From: Priapulus caudatus
Lineage: Eukaryota; Priapulida; Priapulimorpha; Priapulimorphida; Priapulidae
NCBI RefSeq assembly: GCF_000485595.1
Contig: NW_014577230.1
Location: forward strand, 402,630 to 447,559
Reading direction: 5' to 3'
Length of the DNA: 44,930 nt
Shown: one piece after another, positions 23,741-34,500 of the stretch
Layout: every line of letters begins with the position of its first letter
How positions within the stretch are numbered: position 1 is the first letter of the stretch
Notes under the pieces: model-generated
The model's input: only the letters and a program-made list of their open reading frames with translations
What the model was told of the DNA's origin: nothing
Database searches by the model: none
Translations under genes and position numbers: made by a program

Positions 23741-24540
23741 GCCCGGAAAGTCAAAGGGCACTTCGCTTCCAAATCCTAACGAGACATACATTTGGTCGTG
23801 AACGTTGGGGACTTTGTCCGTGTATGTACCGCAGGCTGACCTATGCATGTCAACATCTCAAATGTTCGAAATAACTCGCGACCGGTAGAAATCTAACCAA
23901 GAAGTCTAGTCAACCAAATCTAGTCAACTTCGATTGCGCGCCCCGAAACAAGCCGATGCATTGAACAGGCCGGGACTCAGACGAGGATCGGATCTGACAG
24001 GAGAGCAGCGCTGTGGAGACAGCAGCACGTAGCCCTGATAAACGTCGCCTGTCCTACCGCGTCAATCGCTCAGGTTACCAGAGTTCTTACGCTGAAGCCA
24101 AACTAACTGCATCGGCACTCACGATCACGACGCAGTTGGTATGTACAGGTTTTTAAAATTTTATTTTTAAATTTATTTACGCTTTCAAAATATTACATAG
24201 CTATATATATATCTCAACAATTTTTAAATAAATGCAGCGAGGAAGGGCGAGTTGACTGTATAGTCTTCAAGTCAGCCACTCCGTGTGGTACAGGTGGGTC
24301 GGCGTGTACAATGTAGGCGCACGGGACCGATCAGATCATCACCTGCGCGGAGGAGGGTTCCGTGTTTGATCGACACCCTCGTGAAGGAAGAGTCGGGGAT
24401 GTTTCTCACTCCCGGCGGAAATATAAACTCCGGGTAGAGGGTAGACAATACTGCTCTACATCACAGAAGAAGGTGATGATACTCTGATGTGTTTTGCGAG
24501 GACGGAGCGCTGCGATATTGTTTTTTTTTGCGTTCGGAGG

Positions 24541-24676
24541 GGAACAAGATTATCCGTGCACGGGAAAGAGAGGGCTTTCTGTTTCCGGAGGAGGGGGCAC
24601 TGTTCCACATTAGTAAGGGGAGGGGCACCACCAGATGGTCAAGCGAACCGGAGATCGCCGTCCACGTGAGCGTCTT
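24541..24676 (+). CDS. Candidate exon with strong donor, unassigned
   Basis: A T-rich acceptor context (TTGTTTTTTTTTGCGTTCGGAG) precedes a frame that stays open to a full GTAAGT donor at 24,677, with another donor-like GTGAGC 10 bp earlier. The peptide includes NKIIRAREREGFLFPEEGA and then SSEPEIAVHVSVL. A second frame is also open here, and the strand is purine-rich, which lowers stop frequency. Just upstream (24,318-24,486) another frame is open for 55 codons. No domain is recognised. It may be an exon, or part of a non-coding transcript. Confidence 0.25.
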
Positions 24677-24807
24677 GTAAGTTTCGCCGATAATTCCTCG
24701 CCAATCTGTATCGGGATCCGGCTCCCGGCCGAGTTTTTTTGCACAGGATGAGGAGGATTAGCTCGTGTCTCATCCAGACGGCAGCGTCAGATATACAGAC
24801 CATGTGG

Positions 24808-24843
<36 letters not shown>

Positions 24844-24905
24844 AGAGAGATAGAGAGAAGAAGAAGAAGAGAGAGAGAGAGAGAGAGAAGAGAAGAGAGA
24901 GAGAG

Positions 24906-24945
<40 letters not shown>

Positions 24946-24962
24946 GAGAGAGAGAGAGAGAT

Positions 24963-25006
<44 letters not shown>

Positions 25007-25007
25007 G

Positions 25008-25061
<54 letters not shown>

Positions 25062-25063
25062 CT
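24808..25063. repeat. (GA)n tract
   Basis: About 255 bp of GAGA with AAGAAG and GATA interruptions, purine on the plus strand. It is immediately followed by the GT/GC array. Confidence 0.96.
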
Positions 25064-25095
25064 GAGTGCACTCTTTGCTATGTGGATGAGTGCAC

Positions 25096-25380
<285 letters not shown>

Positions 25381-26007
25381 ATATATCTGCACAAAGAATT
25401 TAAATATTTGTCAGAGAAGATGTCGAAGGTTAAGCAGCCAATTTACCTTTCCATCATGCAAAGAGACAACTTTACTGAGAATGAAAACGTCAAGGAATAA
25501 ATTAAATTTTGTAGATGACAATAATATGGTTAACTACCGGTAGTGTGAAGAAAAATTGTTGCCTATTAATGGCTGTTGTTACTTCCCACGGCAATTAGCG
25601 CACTGCGTCGATGTACTAATCATGACATCTTAATTAGTTCCTCGTCCACAGTTACCCAACCACGACTGGCTCTATTCCTGACGTCTGCTCGATTTATGGG
25701 ACACACGAATACATAAATTACGTCAACAAACAACATGCGAAAAAAATGATTACCACAATCATGCCCGCCACACTTTCAATGGCAACTCGTCTGCCCACTG
25801 CACGCAGGCCCATCGTCCGCGAAAATTGGCAACGCTGCGCTTCTTGCATGATTAATAGGCAATGAATTATTTACGGCAAATTTTAAATAAAATAATGAAG
25901 TTCACGCACGCGGGGCTTCGAGCACGCGATTAAAATTTTATATTATCCATATATATTTTGTTAATTAAATACAACACCGTACGGTACGTGCGAGTCCTAT
26001 AAGCGCC
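25381..26007. other. AT-rich stretch, possible intron
   Basis: No exon is supported. Several ATTA-type cores (GGCAATTAGCGC near 25,590, CTTAATTAG near 25,630) occur. If the minus-strand first exon at 26,008-26,270 is real, this is its first intron. Confidence 0.35.
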
Positions 26008-26270
26008 TACCTGAACACTTTCCCCGTAATTCGCAATAACGGTCTTGCTAACACGATAACTCGGCTCCTGCACGTTGATATACAGTCCGTAGATTATCTC
26101 ACACCAGCAGCATATACAAACAGCAGCGATTAAACACTATCACGAACGTAAACGCTGGTACTCTCTATACGTCGGCGAATTCACACGGTGAATGTCGGGT
26201 AGCCAGAGAGCGCACGCTCTTTCTCTTGCCTCTATGTCGGAGTCTCGCAGCGGAAACAGCACGCCGTGCG
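26008..26270 (-). other. Putative 5' untranslated exon, minus strand
   Basis: A minus-strand start near 26,270 would sit about 30 bp below a TATATA (26,295-26,300). The exon would run to TTCAG, followed by GTAGGC, with the intron starting at 26,007. Only a four-codon upstream frame (MLLV) is noted, compatible with a 5' UTR. TATATA is symmetric, and a plus-strand start near 26,329 is also possible, so direction is uncertain. Confidence 0.27.
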
Positions 26271-26290
26271 TCGGTGACCACGAATGCTAG

Positions 26291-26302
26291 CGCGTATATA
26301 TC
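26291..26302 (-). promoter_or_regulatory. TATA-like box
   Basis: CGCGTATATATC in an otherwise CpG-rich context. It is spaced suitably from a TCACC initiator-like site on the minus strand and from TCACT on the plus strand. Confidence 0.3.
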
Positions 26303-26309
26303 GGTGGCT

Positions 26310-27470
26310 CGGCGCGGATACAGCTCTCACTGCACGCACAACGACGGCCTTGTGCTGCTAACGCACGAAGTTTCGACGTTTCCTTCTCGCTGACCAGCGA
26401 CTGTGGGGGCGCCAGTGAACACGAGCTTCGACAGAAGAGTGAGAGCTAGCGCCGCGCGACCACGGAGTCTCCGTCGGTAAAGTACAGACGCTCGACAGAT
26501 TACACTAATGCCCACCGTCTCGATCCTCATTGGTCGGCGATAAGCAACACTTACAGATAAGCGTTCACTCCATACCGGAGCGCTGTTATTGGAAGGGGTG
26601 GTCGACAATGAGTCCATTGCGGGACACAAACTGTGTCTTTCAGTGCAGTGTCTGCGGACGACAATGTATAGCGGGGAGGAGGGGGACATGATAGTACAAT
26701 GCTATCGTTAATGGCGTTGACAAAGAGACCTGAGCTCTCCGCTTGTCTTGCCCTGCCCCGGCCCGTCGCTACCTCCCCCCCCCCCGCTAATCGCTGGGCG
26801 ACGACACACCGTCTCAGGTGTTTGCTCGATCCCCGACCGACCACGGGACACAAACGATGCACTGAGATTTGGCCGCACTTACGGCGGCGATTTCCCCGCC
26901 GGCGTCGGCGACGGCAGACGGACAAACGTTGGCGGAGCGTTTCGAGCGCGCTGCGAAAGCGTCGGTTTCATCCCTCAAATTCCAGCCGCGCAAATTCGCA
27001 TTGACGTACCTGCGTCACCGGCTGTCATAACGATCACGAGATGCGGGTGATGCGAGCGCAGATTGCACCGGCTGGCGGCGGCTCGAACACTAGCATTCAT
27101 CAACCCTAGTAACGATCAACCAGCCGGATTGATGGCTCCGAAATCATACACGATACGACGATACGATCGGGAAGGCGGGAGGGGCAACGAAACGCCGGGA
27201 AAGCGGCGAATGCTGATTTTACGAATCGTGCCGTGAAACATGGCCGCGTAGAGGTTTTTGGCGCTATACGTTGAAAGTCTACGGGTTAACTCACAGACGC
27301 CGCTGCCGCGCCGTAAGACGCAGGCATGCATCAAACAGCACCGAGATCGTGGCCGACAGCAATGCAGTATCGCTCAATGCACAACCAGAGATTAGCAAGC
27401 CGCACAAAGCATTGCTCAGAGCTGTCAGTCATCTCTTAATAACACGTATTACCACAGAACAGGTTTAGAA
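26310..27470. other. CpG island-like segment
   Basis: CG dinucleotides are dense, and open frames of 100-124 codons overlap on both strands, which is the expected effect of composition. It includes a C-run at about 26,776-26,786. This is the most promoter-like stretch in the middle of the window. Confidence 0.4.
26883..26971 (-). CDS. Candidate first coding exon, minus strand, CpG island
   Basis: An ATG at 26,971-26,969 with G at -3 opens 29 codons plus two bases (MKPTLSQRARNAPPTFVRLP, then Pro/Ala-rich), ending at a GTAAGT donor at 26,882. The sequence is CpG-rich and free of simple repeats. The Pro, Ser and Arg-rich peptide suggests a disordered N-terminus, with no family recognised. A second minus-strand ATG further up (about 27,030) also leads to a donor-like GTACGT, so alternative first exons are possible. 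Confidence 0.22.
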
Positions 27471-29358
27471 GTAGACTCCGCGCCCGGTAATAGCAATTAG
27501 GACATATTATTGTTCCATTTACAAGTGTTGCGACAACTATTCAATGTAACGTGTAATATATTGTTACTGTACTTTCGTTTGAACTTTCGTCGTCTCTTTT
27601 ATTAACTGACATTAGTAGGTGTATTGCTGAAGAGGTCGTTTACAGGTAGCACACAGAAAAGAAGTACATTTTCACGCTGGTGTGCACTTCTTAGTATAAC
27701 GTGTTAGATAATAAGTCGGTTGGTGCCTGCTCAACGACAATCGTTTATCATTTACAACCATATATTATGGTCAGGCTCACCGCATGTGTGCGTTTACACT
27801 TATTCGACACAGGTAGTTCTTTATACAGACAAAGTTTGTGTCTCGTTAGTACTTGCACATCATAGAACCGAGTCGAAAATCAAGCAATCGCGTGCATTTC
27901 TAACGCTTCTTTTTTGGATCTTCGTTCTTATAATTAAACACATTTATATATTGATTAAAAAGTAACTTTTAACGTGCCAAGAATCATTTGCACACGAGCC
28001 AATTGCCAGTATCAGAATTAATTTGCCATTACAAGAAACTGTAAAAAGTTATATGGGTGTTAAATATTTAATAAAATGCACGCAAAACAACTGCCAATCG
28101 CAGTGCAATTCCGATTCGCATCATAATTCCACAGGGCACTATAATTATTTAATATATACTTGCTATCTAGAATTTTAAGGAAATCAATTACCACCATCTG
28201 TCAATTAGCAAGATCGTCTTATTCATTCCCGTACCGATGATTATAGTGGCAGAAACAGTGCCGGCTAAGATATGTAAATATTTACACAGAAACTAATTTC
28301 CTGATAGAATACTGACTTTCTTATAAGGAGCACAACACTGTCTTAGAGTAGCCTAGCACCTAACTTGTTATAGTTTTAATTGGTCAGGATCAACTTTATT
28401 CTTTCGGAAATTGTCAAGATATTTGAAACATCTCGTTATGTATGTAAACAAGATGTATAAATGTTCTACCATTGGACTTTGAACAAAGCGTCCCAACCCC
28501 CTTTGTGTCATTCGGGTAGCAGATGGAGGGATATGCGCAATCGTTATCGTATAGGCAAAAGCAACGATATTTCACCATAACTGTACGAAATGCGGATCGA
28601 CAAGGGTATAGTACTGATAATTTTCTCTGAACGTGCACGATAGCATTATATTACCCAGCTCACGGACTACACGGCCAATTTCAGGCCCTCCTGCTTATGT
28701 CAAATCGGCATCATCGCTGACAAGCGACCGTAATCCTTACATTTTTCCATGAAAGGTGTTGGCAGGCGTGCATTTCGGCCGAAAGAGAGATTCCAGCTGC
28801 TATAGAAACGTCGGATTGGCAGTCCCAGTAACACGCCAGTCTTTCGCAGACCTGAGTCTAATCGCATTGCGACAGGTACACATTAAAACTGCTTATAACC
28901 TTACCAAGGTATAGATGAAACACGCCGAGGCAGGCAGACGACAACTAACGTCGAAATCCACCAATCGGGAGGCACCTCGGAATGGGTTACCATGACGATG
29001 ACGGCTGCTTGATATTTCGGTAGAAAATCAAAATGACAGGTTAACTAAAGCTCTGGGAATGGCTACAAACCGTATTGCAACCTGTCTGTGTACAATGTCT
29101 GCACAAACACTGCGCTACTAATGGAATCTAGGATTAGGGATGGCACGGGGCACATGCATGTAAATTGGCCGAGCAGCCTTCAACTGATCATGACAGCTGC
29201 TCGCAAATACCGCGTCATTCTCCCTCAGCAGTTCTTTTTAGAGATCACCGTGGCGTTTTTATGCGATGACTAGCGTCTTTTTTGCTGTACCAGTCACACT
29301 GCCCAGTGTCTGCATTGCACCGGGAACAGATGCATTCGGTCGGTAACTATATCTACAC
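27471..29358. other. AT-rich stretch, nothing recognised
   Basis: Scattered 60-80-codon frames have no splice signals or domains. No RNA gene or element ends were found. Confidence 0.45.
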
Positions 29359-29415
29359 ATAATATCAGGACTGTATAATAATAGATAATACATTATTATA
29401 CACTCCTGATAATAT
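29359..29415. repeat. 57-bp hairpin with 24-bp arms
   Basis: The arms share ATCAGGA and TGTATAATAAT and differ at three of 24 positions. The loop is AGATAATAC. It could be a small palindromic insertion, fused transposon ends (TATCAGGA-type termini), or a short RNA hairpin. The stem is shorter than usual for animal pre-miRNA. Confidence 0.8.
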
Positions 29416-29878
29416 GGACGCATGAAAACTACACCGATAGGTTGAGACGATTTTGGAATTATTCAAAAGACGTTGCCGACTTTCTTTAATTATTGCCGCT
29501 ACTAAGATGGTTTCCCGCTTCACACACTCTCCTATAAAGCAAGTTCAATATTGGTTCCATCTACGGCGGATGCCATTAGCACTGTCTGAGCTGGTCAAAC
29601 AAATCTGCAAGCCGTGGCTGCCATAACAGGTTGTTAACACTCTTCGGTTTGTCCTGCTGCCAGTGCAAACAAATTGGTAACGGGCACCGAGCACTTCCCA
29701 CTTTGTTATCTAACGATAGACACCGGCTCGGCTATCTATCGCGCGTTCTCGTGGGATCCACATCAACATGGCGCCGTGGCGCTGTTGAAGGTCCGGCGCC
29801 AACGACAAAACAATAATAGACTACGATTGTACGGCTGCTATATATTCCACACATTCCTTTTCTCGCCTCTCTATACCA

Positions 29879-29879
<1 letters not shown>
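29416..29879. other. Unique stretch, nothing recognised
   Basis: A pyrimidine-rich acceptor-like site (TTTGTCCTGCTGCCAG near 29,650-29,665) is not followed by a convincing exon. Confidence 0.4.
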
Positions 29880-29948
<69 letters not shown>

Positions 29949-30050
29949 CCCTCTTCCACTATCTGCCTCTGCACGTCTCTCTCTCTCTGTGTGGGCGTGT
30001 GGGTGCATGCGTGCGCGCGCGTGTGTGTGTACGTACTTGCGTGTGTCTGT
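29880..30050. repeat. (CT)n then GT/GC composite
   Basis: About 65 bp of pure CT are followed, after 45 bp, by an alternating tract GTGCATGCGTGCGCGCGCGT ending in GT repeats. This is another instance of the paired tracts seen elsewhere. Confidence 0.93.
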
Positions 30051-30536
30051 GTGGCGGCATGTCTTTCTCACTCCCTCTGTCTTTTCGGTTTATCTACCCC
30101 ATATCGTTCTCTGACTGTTCGGTATACGTCTCTCTCTCTCTCTCACTCACGTTCTTCCCCCTCCCTCGCTCTGTCTTATTCTTTCATTCTCTTCCCTTTG
30201 GCTGCTCGAGGCCGCACAACAAATTTGCTCGGCGCATTCCAAACACGGCGACAATTAGGGAGCTTTGCGGAGACTCACATGTGGGCGCCGGGTGATCGCT
30301 TGGACAGAGCCGCAATTTTAAACTCAAGCGCGCGCGCCGCCAATGCGTTTAAGTATCGCATCCTCAACTCGGCAATAACGTATGCCATCTAGGCCATAAT
30401 ACGTACCAGCCGGAGAAAAATTAAGCACGCCGGCAGGGAATCCCTCAAAGGATTCCAAGCATTTCGCCGCAAGTGTGTCGGATACACTTGCCACCGAACG
30501 GTACATATCAGCGACGAGTTTCCTCGCAACCTGTAG

Positions 30537-31178
30537 ATGTTTTCACCTGCGCTGACTAATTACGGTCGCTTGTTGACAGACGCTCGCAATGCACGCGTCG
30601 CACGATGCGCAGCGTCCTGCCACCAAAGCGAACCTTCACGGAGCTTCACTACAATCACCCTCGTCCTCCCCAAAGCAATTCTCTCAGTGACACTAAACGA
30701 TGCGACTCATGTATATCCGGTGCGAGAAGCAACGTTTGCAGAAGCAGCGAGCGAGATGTGGAGCGCGCTCGGTCCGCACAACAACGCGGCAGATTCCGCG
30801 ACTGAAACAATCGCGCCACGCGACAACACCGCAGACGTGTCCGATATAACTTTCCGATGCCGTAATCGGATAACACTCGTTATTTTTACCGAGACACGAA
30901 CGCGAGAGAGACTGCGCCGTGAAAATAAGCCGCATCGAATACCATTACATTTCTTCGCGGAGATCGAAATGCTTCGAATTCGCTCCTCGCGCGCTCGTTT
31001 CGCGGTAAAAATAACGAGTGTTATGCGAGTAGGACAGATGGTATATGCGCGGCGACGGCGGCAACTTTCCCGAGAGACGAGCATTGGAAAATGCCGACAA
31101 GAGAAAAAGCTCCGACTAGAGAAAATACTGAATTATACCATGGTAAATCGATTGCGATGCGGGGGAATTTTTCATTAG
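30537..31178 (+). other. 213-codon open frame, probably not a gene
   Basis: This is the longest frame outside simple repeats in the left and middle parts of the window (MFSPALTNYGRLLTDARNAR onward). It runs straight through the MITE at 30,870-31,024, other long frames overlap it on both strands, the sequence is CpG-rich, and no domain or splice site supports it. It is kept here so a reader can test it. Confidence 0.12.
30870..31024. mobile_element. MITE with 22-bp perfect ends and TA duplication
   Basis: Perfect inverted repeats occupy 30,870-30,891 and 31,003-31,024. Counting TA as the target duplication, the ends read ACACTCGTTATTTTTACCG on both strands. Similarity continues less perfectly inward (CGAACGCGAG against CGAGCGCGCG). 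The body is about 150 bp and non-coding. A TA duplication fits the Tc1/mariner group; the family is not recognised. Confidence 0.75.
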
Positions 31179-31179
31179 A

Positions 31180-31927
31180 AAAAGAACTAACGACTTGAGC
31201 ACACATACCAGCTGCATTTACAAACGCGCTGGGTGACAGTAGAACACTATGCGGACATATATTGCACCGAGCGTGTGTCGATAGTCTTTGTTGTATTTCT
31301 AAAATAGATCATGTATATCTCTCAAGCATTTCATTCAGCTTTTATTTTATTGCTCTTACTATAACTAGTTGTATTAACTAGTTATATGATCGTTAGATTC
31401 ACGAAATAATATTGATGTTTGATAGATATGTATTTTAATGCCTTTATTAACTTGCTGCAAATTATATTACAATTTTTATATTGAATTGAATATTTTCATG
31501 AATGTGCTTCAATGTGTGTCGGCTTATAATTTAAACAGTTAACGTGTATAACGTCTGAATAAGAGGTCTACATTTACTACCACAAAATGCCAAGCTATGT
31601 AAATTCATGTCAATTTCCATATACATGCTGTTAACTTTCAACAGCTGTATGACCGTGCGAGATTGAAATTACGGTTTGCTAGTGTGTATGGCATTTAACA
31701 TACATTTCAGTACATTAGCATAATGTTGTTACGAGGTTTATTTCAGTAAATTCTGACATCTTAATTAGATTTAATATTCCACATGGAAATTTTCTGTAAT
31801 GCAAGTTATTTCGAATGCGCTGCCACTGTTACTGGAACGCTTGAATAAATTGCACACCGATCTAGTCAGACAGAAAACTCGCACAGATACGTATCTGCTA
31901 TAAGTTGAGCCTGTAGGACACAAAAAC
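31180..31927. other. AT-rich stretch, nothing recognised
   Basis: A small inverted pair of TAACTAG-type motifs occurs near 31,364-31,384. No gene or RNA is supported. Confidence 0.45.
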
Positions 31928-32092
31928 GAAGACACACGCACGCACGTACACACAACACACACACACACACACACAACACACGCACGCACGCATGCAAGCG
32001 CACCGCTCACAGCAGACACGCACGACCCACAACAACAACACCAACACTACAATCACAACACACACACAACAACAAAACTACACACAACCGTA
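31928..32092. repeat. (CA)n and CAA-rich tract
   Basis: A CA/CG tract (31,928-31,998) is followed by a degenerate CAACAACAC-type region to about 32,092. Confidence 0.85.
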
Positions 32093-32275
32093 TAATACAA
32101 ACTTATTTGGTCCACAAGCAAAATTTCATACTTATTAACTATCGCTTAACGTGTGGTTAAATTTAGTTTACCAAATACCAGAAATACCTTTACCAAGATT
32201 GACATGAATTTTTATCAGGACATTTATTTCTATTACTTATTCTATTTCTATAACTTAATAAAACAGATATGAAGT

Positions 32276-32337
32276 ACTATATATATAGTAATATTATATT
32301 ATATATAATATATTATATATTACTATATATATATAGT
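32276..32337. repeat. AT-rich palindrome
   Basis: ACTATATATATAGTAATAT is mirrored by ATATTACTATATATATATAG after a TA-rich centre. It could extrude as a cruciform and is a likely site of instability or replication slippage. Confidence 0.8.
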
Positions 32338-32460
32338 TAATATTATTATATTTAACGCTTTAACCTGTTAACGCACTTGCTTATATCGATGACAAGTTAG
32401 ACACCGATCACTGACCTGGCGAGCGGATGGATTTGATGTGTCTCAGCTCTGAAGCACCCG

Positions 32461-32476
32461 TATCACTATATAGTGC
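32461..32476. promoter_or_regulatory. TATA-like palindrome CACTATATAGTG
   Basis: A TATATA inside a 12-bp palindrome, placed upstream of a mixed-composition segment that has a plus-strand ATG at 32,671. No clear initiator is seen at +30, so promoter activity is only a possibility. Confidence 0.17.
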
Positions 32477-32670
32477 TCTTTCGCGCAGACAGCAGCAGCA
32501 TCGCCTCTTCGTGTTCTTCAGCCATTCACGCACAACACCGAATCAAAATACTCCGTCTGGTGAAGAGGCCAGATTAGAGGCTCGGTTCTCGGAGCGCTTG
32601 CCCGATCGAAGCTATTACTATCTGCTCATAGGTGTTCTTACTGTTCGCTTGCAAACACAACACGCGCGAC

Positions 32671-32820
32671 ATGACGGAGGTGTGTACGCGCAGCGCCTGC
32701 GAGGAGACAGCGCAGCTGGCGTTCTCCACCGGTCAGAACTGCGGTGATCTGGCTGAAGATGAGAGATGCTGGCGTACCGCAAGAGCACTTTTACACCACA
32801 GATGCGACTGTAGCTTTTGA
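32671..32820 (+). CDS. Short Cys-containing open frame next to the minisatellite
   Basis: An ATG with G at -3 opens MTEVCTRSACEETAQLAFST, then QNCGDLAEDERCW, and runs into the first minisatellite unit before a stop. The pre-repeat part looks protein-like, with four Cys residues. No donor is convincing and no family is recognised. If real, the minisatellite has truncated it or lies in its intron. Confidence 0.15.
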   Translation: MTEVCTRSACEETAQLAFSTGQNCGDLAEDERCWRTARALLHHRCDCSF

Positions 32821-33705
32821 CTGACAGCGGGTAACCCACAGCATGCGACTGTAGCTAGACTTGACAGTGGTTTACCACCGACAGATGCCATGTTAAGCTT
32901 GAACTGACAAGTGGGTTTGTACACCACAGACGACGCTGATAAGGCTTAAAACTGGACTTGAATGCATTTACACCACAGATCCACTGTAAGCGCTTGATCT
33001 GGACTGAGAGTTTACACCACGGGACACCACTGTAAGTGACTTGGACTAACGTTATCACCACAGATGCCGCTGTAACAGCTTGACTGACTGAAGGTTCTTA
33101 CACCCAGAACGCCGTGTAAGCTTTTGAGGATGAATGGGTGTTACACCACGGACGCCGCTGTAAGCTTGACGATAGGAGGATATATAACACCACGGAGCCG
33201 CTGTAAGCTTAACGGACTGAGAGTTTACACCACGGACGCCGCTGTAAGCTTTCGTCTGGACGAGAGTTTACACCACAGGCCCGCTGTAGCTAATGGACTG
33301 AGGGTTTACACCCACGGGACGCGCTGTAAGCTTGAACTGACCTGAGGTTTACCCACGGACGTCGCTGTAAGCTTAAACGGACTGAGATTCTAACCACGGA
33401 CCCGCCTGTAAGCTTGACTGACTGAGGCGTTTCCACGACGCGCTGTTAGCTTGACTGCACTAGGATTTACCACCGGACGCCGCTGTAAGCCTTGACTGAC
33501 TTGAGTGTTTACACACGGACGCCGCTCGTAAGCTTGCGGACTGCATGTGTTTTACACACGGACGCCGCTGTAAGCTTGCTGCACTGAGAGTTTACCACAA
33601 CGTACGCCGCTGTAGCTTGATGACTGAGGAGAGGTTTAATACACAGATGCACTGTAAGATGAACCTTGACAGAGAGCTTACACACAGATGGCGACTGTAA
33701 GCATG
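32797..33705. repeat. 41-bp minisatellite, about 22 units
   Basis: The consensus unit, seen clean at 41,887-41,968, starts GTTTACACCACGGACGCCGC, continues TGTAAGCTTG and ends ACTGACTGAGA. TTACA and TGTAA within each unit are complementary and could form a hairpin. Here nearly every unit has one or more small insertions or deletions, while substitutions are concentrated at a few sites (for example GGACGCC/AGATGCG). The last unit is a variant ending CATGACTCACGGGG that is shared with the second array. Confidence 0.93.
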
Positions 33706-34500
33706 ACTCACGGGGCCCGATATTTGTTTTTGCGTTTTAGTCTTAGGGAGGCGAAGATAACGGGGGGAGATGCGGAAAGAGTGAAGGGCACTTTTCAGAG
33801 CAAACAAAAATCATGCTTACCGTTTGTATACGACTGTAACCGATGTTCGTAGCTTTAGCTCTTGAAGGAGCAGCTGCTCGTCTACCATATACAAAAATTC
33901 TGCGTCAAATGGCAAATGCTTTACAGCTTCGTTTTAATTATATATTTTTGGATACCCAGATGCGATTCATGATAGCTGCAGCAGCGAGGTTACTATTTAA
34001 TGGAGTGTGTTTGGTATGAGTTGTTAATTCGAAAACGATCAACTCAATTAAGACCGCACCGGATTTAATTTTTAAAAGATATATTGATTAATTTTTCCTG
34101 GATGTATTTCTTTATCTGACTGTCTGTACGACTGGGTGACTCGTCTGTAAACTAATCTCTCGTCGCAAACAGAAATTGCGCGATTCGAACCTCTGGACAT
34201 GTGCCACAGCGGAATATGTACTTGCATAAGTTTAGGTTTAATTCTAGAATAGCGAATTTGAGTTAATGTACCCATACATGTTCAGCTGCGCAGCAAGGGA
34301 TCGTTGCCCGCCCCATGCTCGTACCGGGCTGAATAAAACAATCATGAATTAATTATCAAATCGGCATGATGTAATCGTGCTGTGAAAACTCACTTTTGAT
34401 TCACCGAGATATATTTCAATCTTGCCCCTTAATTGCAGACCCCGGCCTGCAAAGACGCCACGTCAATTCAGAGGCATGCGGTCTTATACTCACATTGCGG
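33706..34500. repeat. Unique block of the duplicated module, copy 1
   Basis: About 800 bp between the minisatellite and the ATCC satellite, repeated in the same orientation at 42,046-42,835. Landmarks shared by both copies include GGGAGGCGAAGATAA, GATCAACTCAATT, AGGGATCGTTGCCCGCCCCA and GGCATGCG. A TTCGAACCTC string resembles a reversed box B in this copy only. No conserved open frame survives in both copies, so it is not coding as it stands. Confidence 0.88.

Noticed and set aside
34170-34190. Reversed box-B string TTCGAACCTC in the duplicated block
   Set aside because: There is no box A or cloverleaf around it, and the string is not kept in copy 2.
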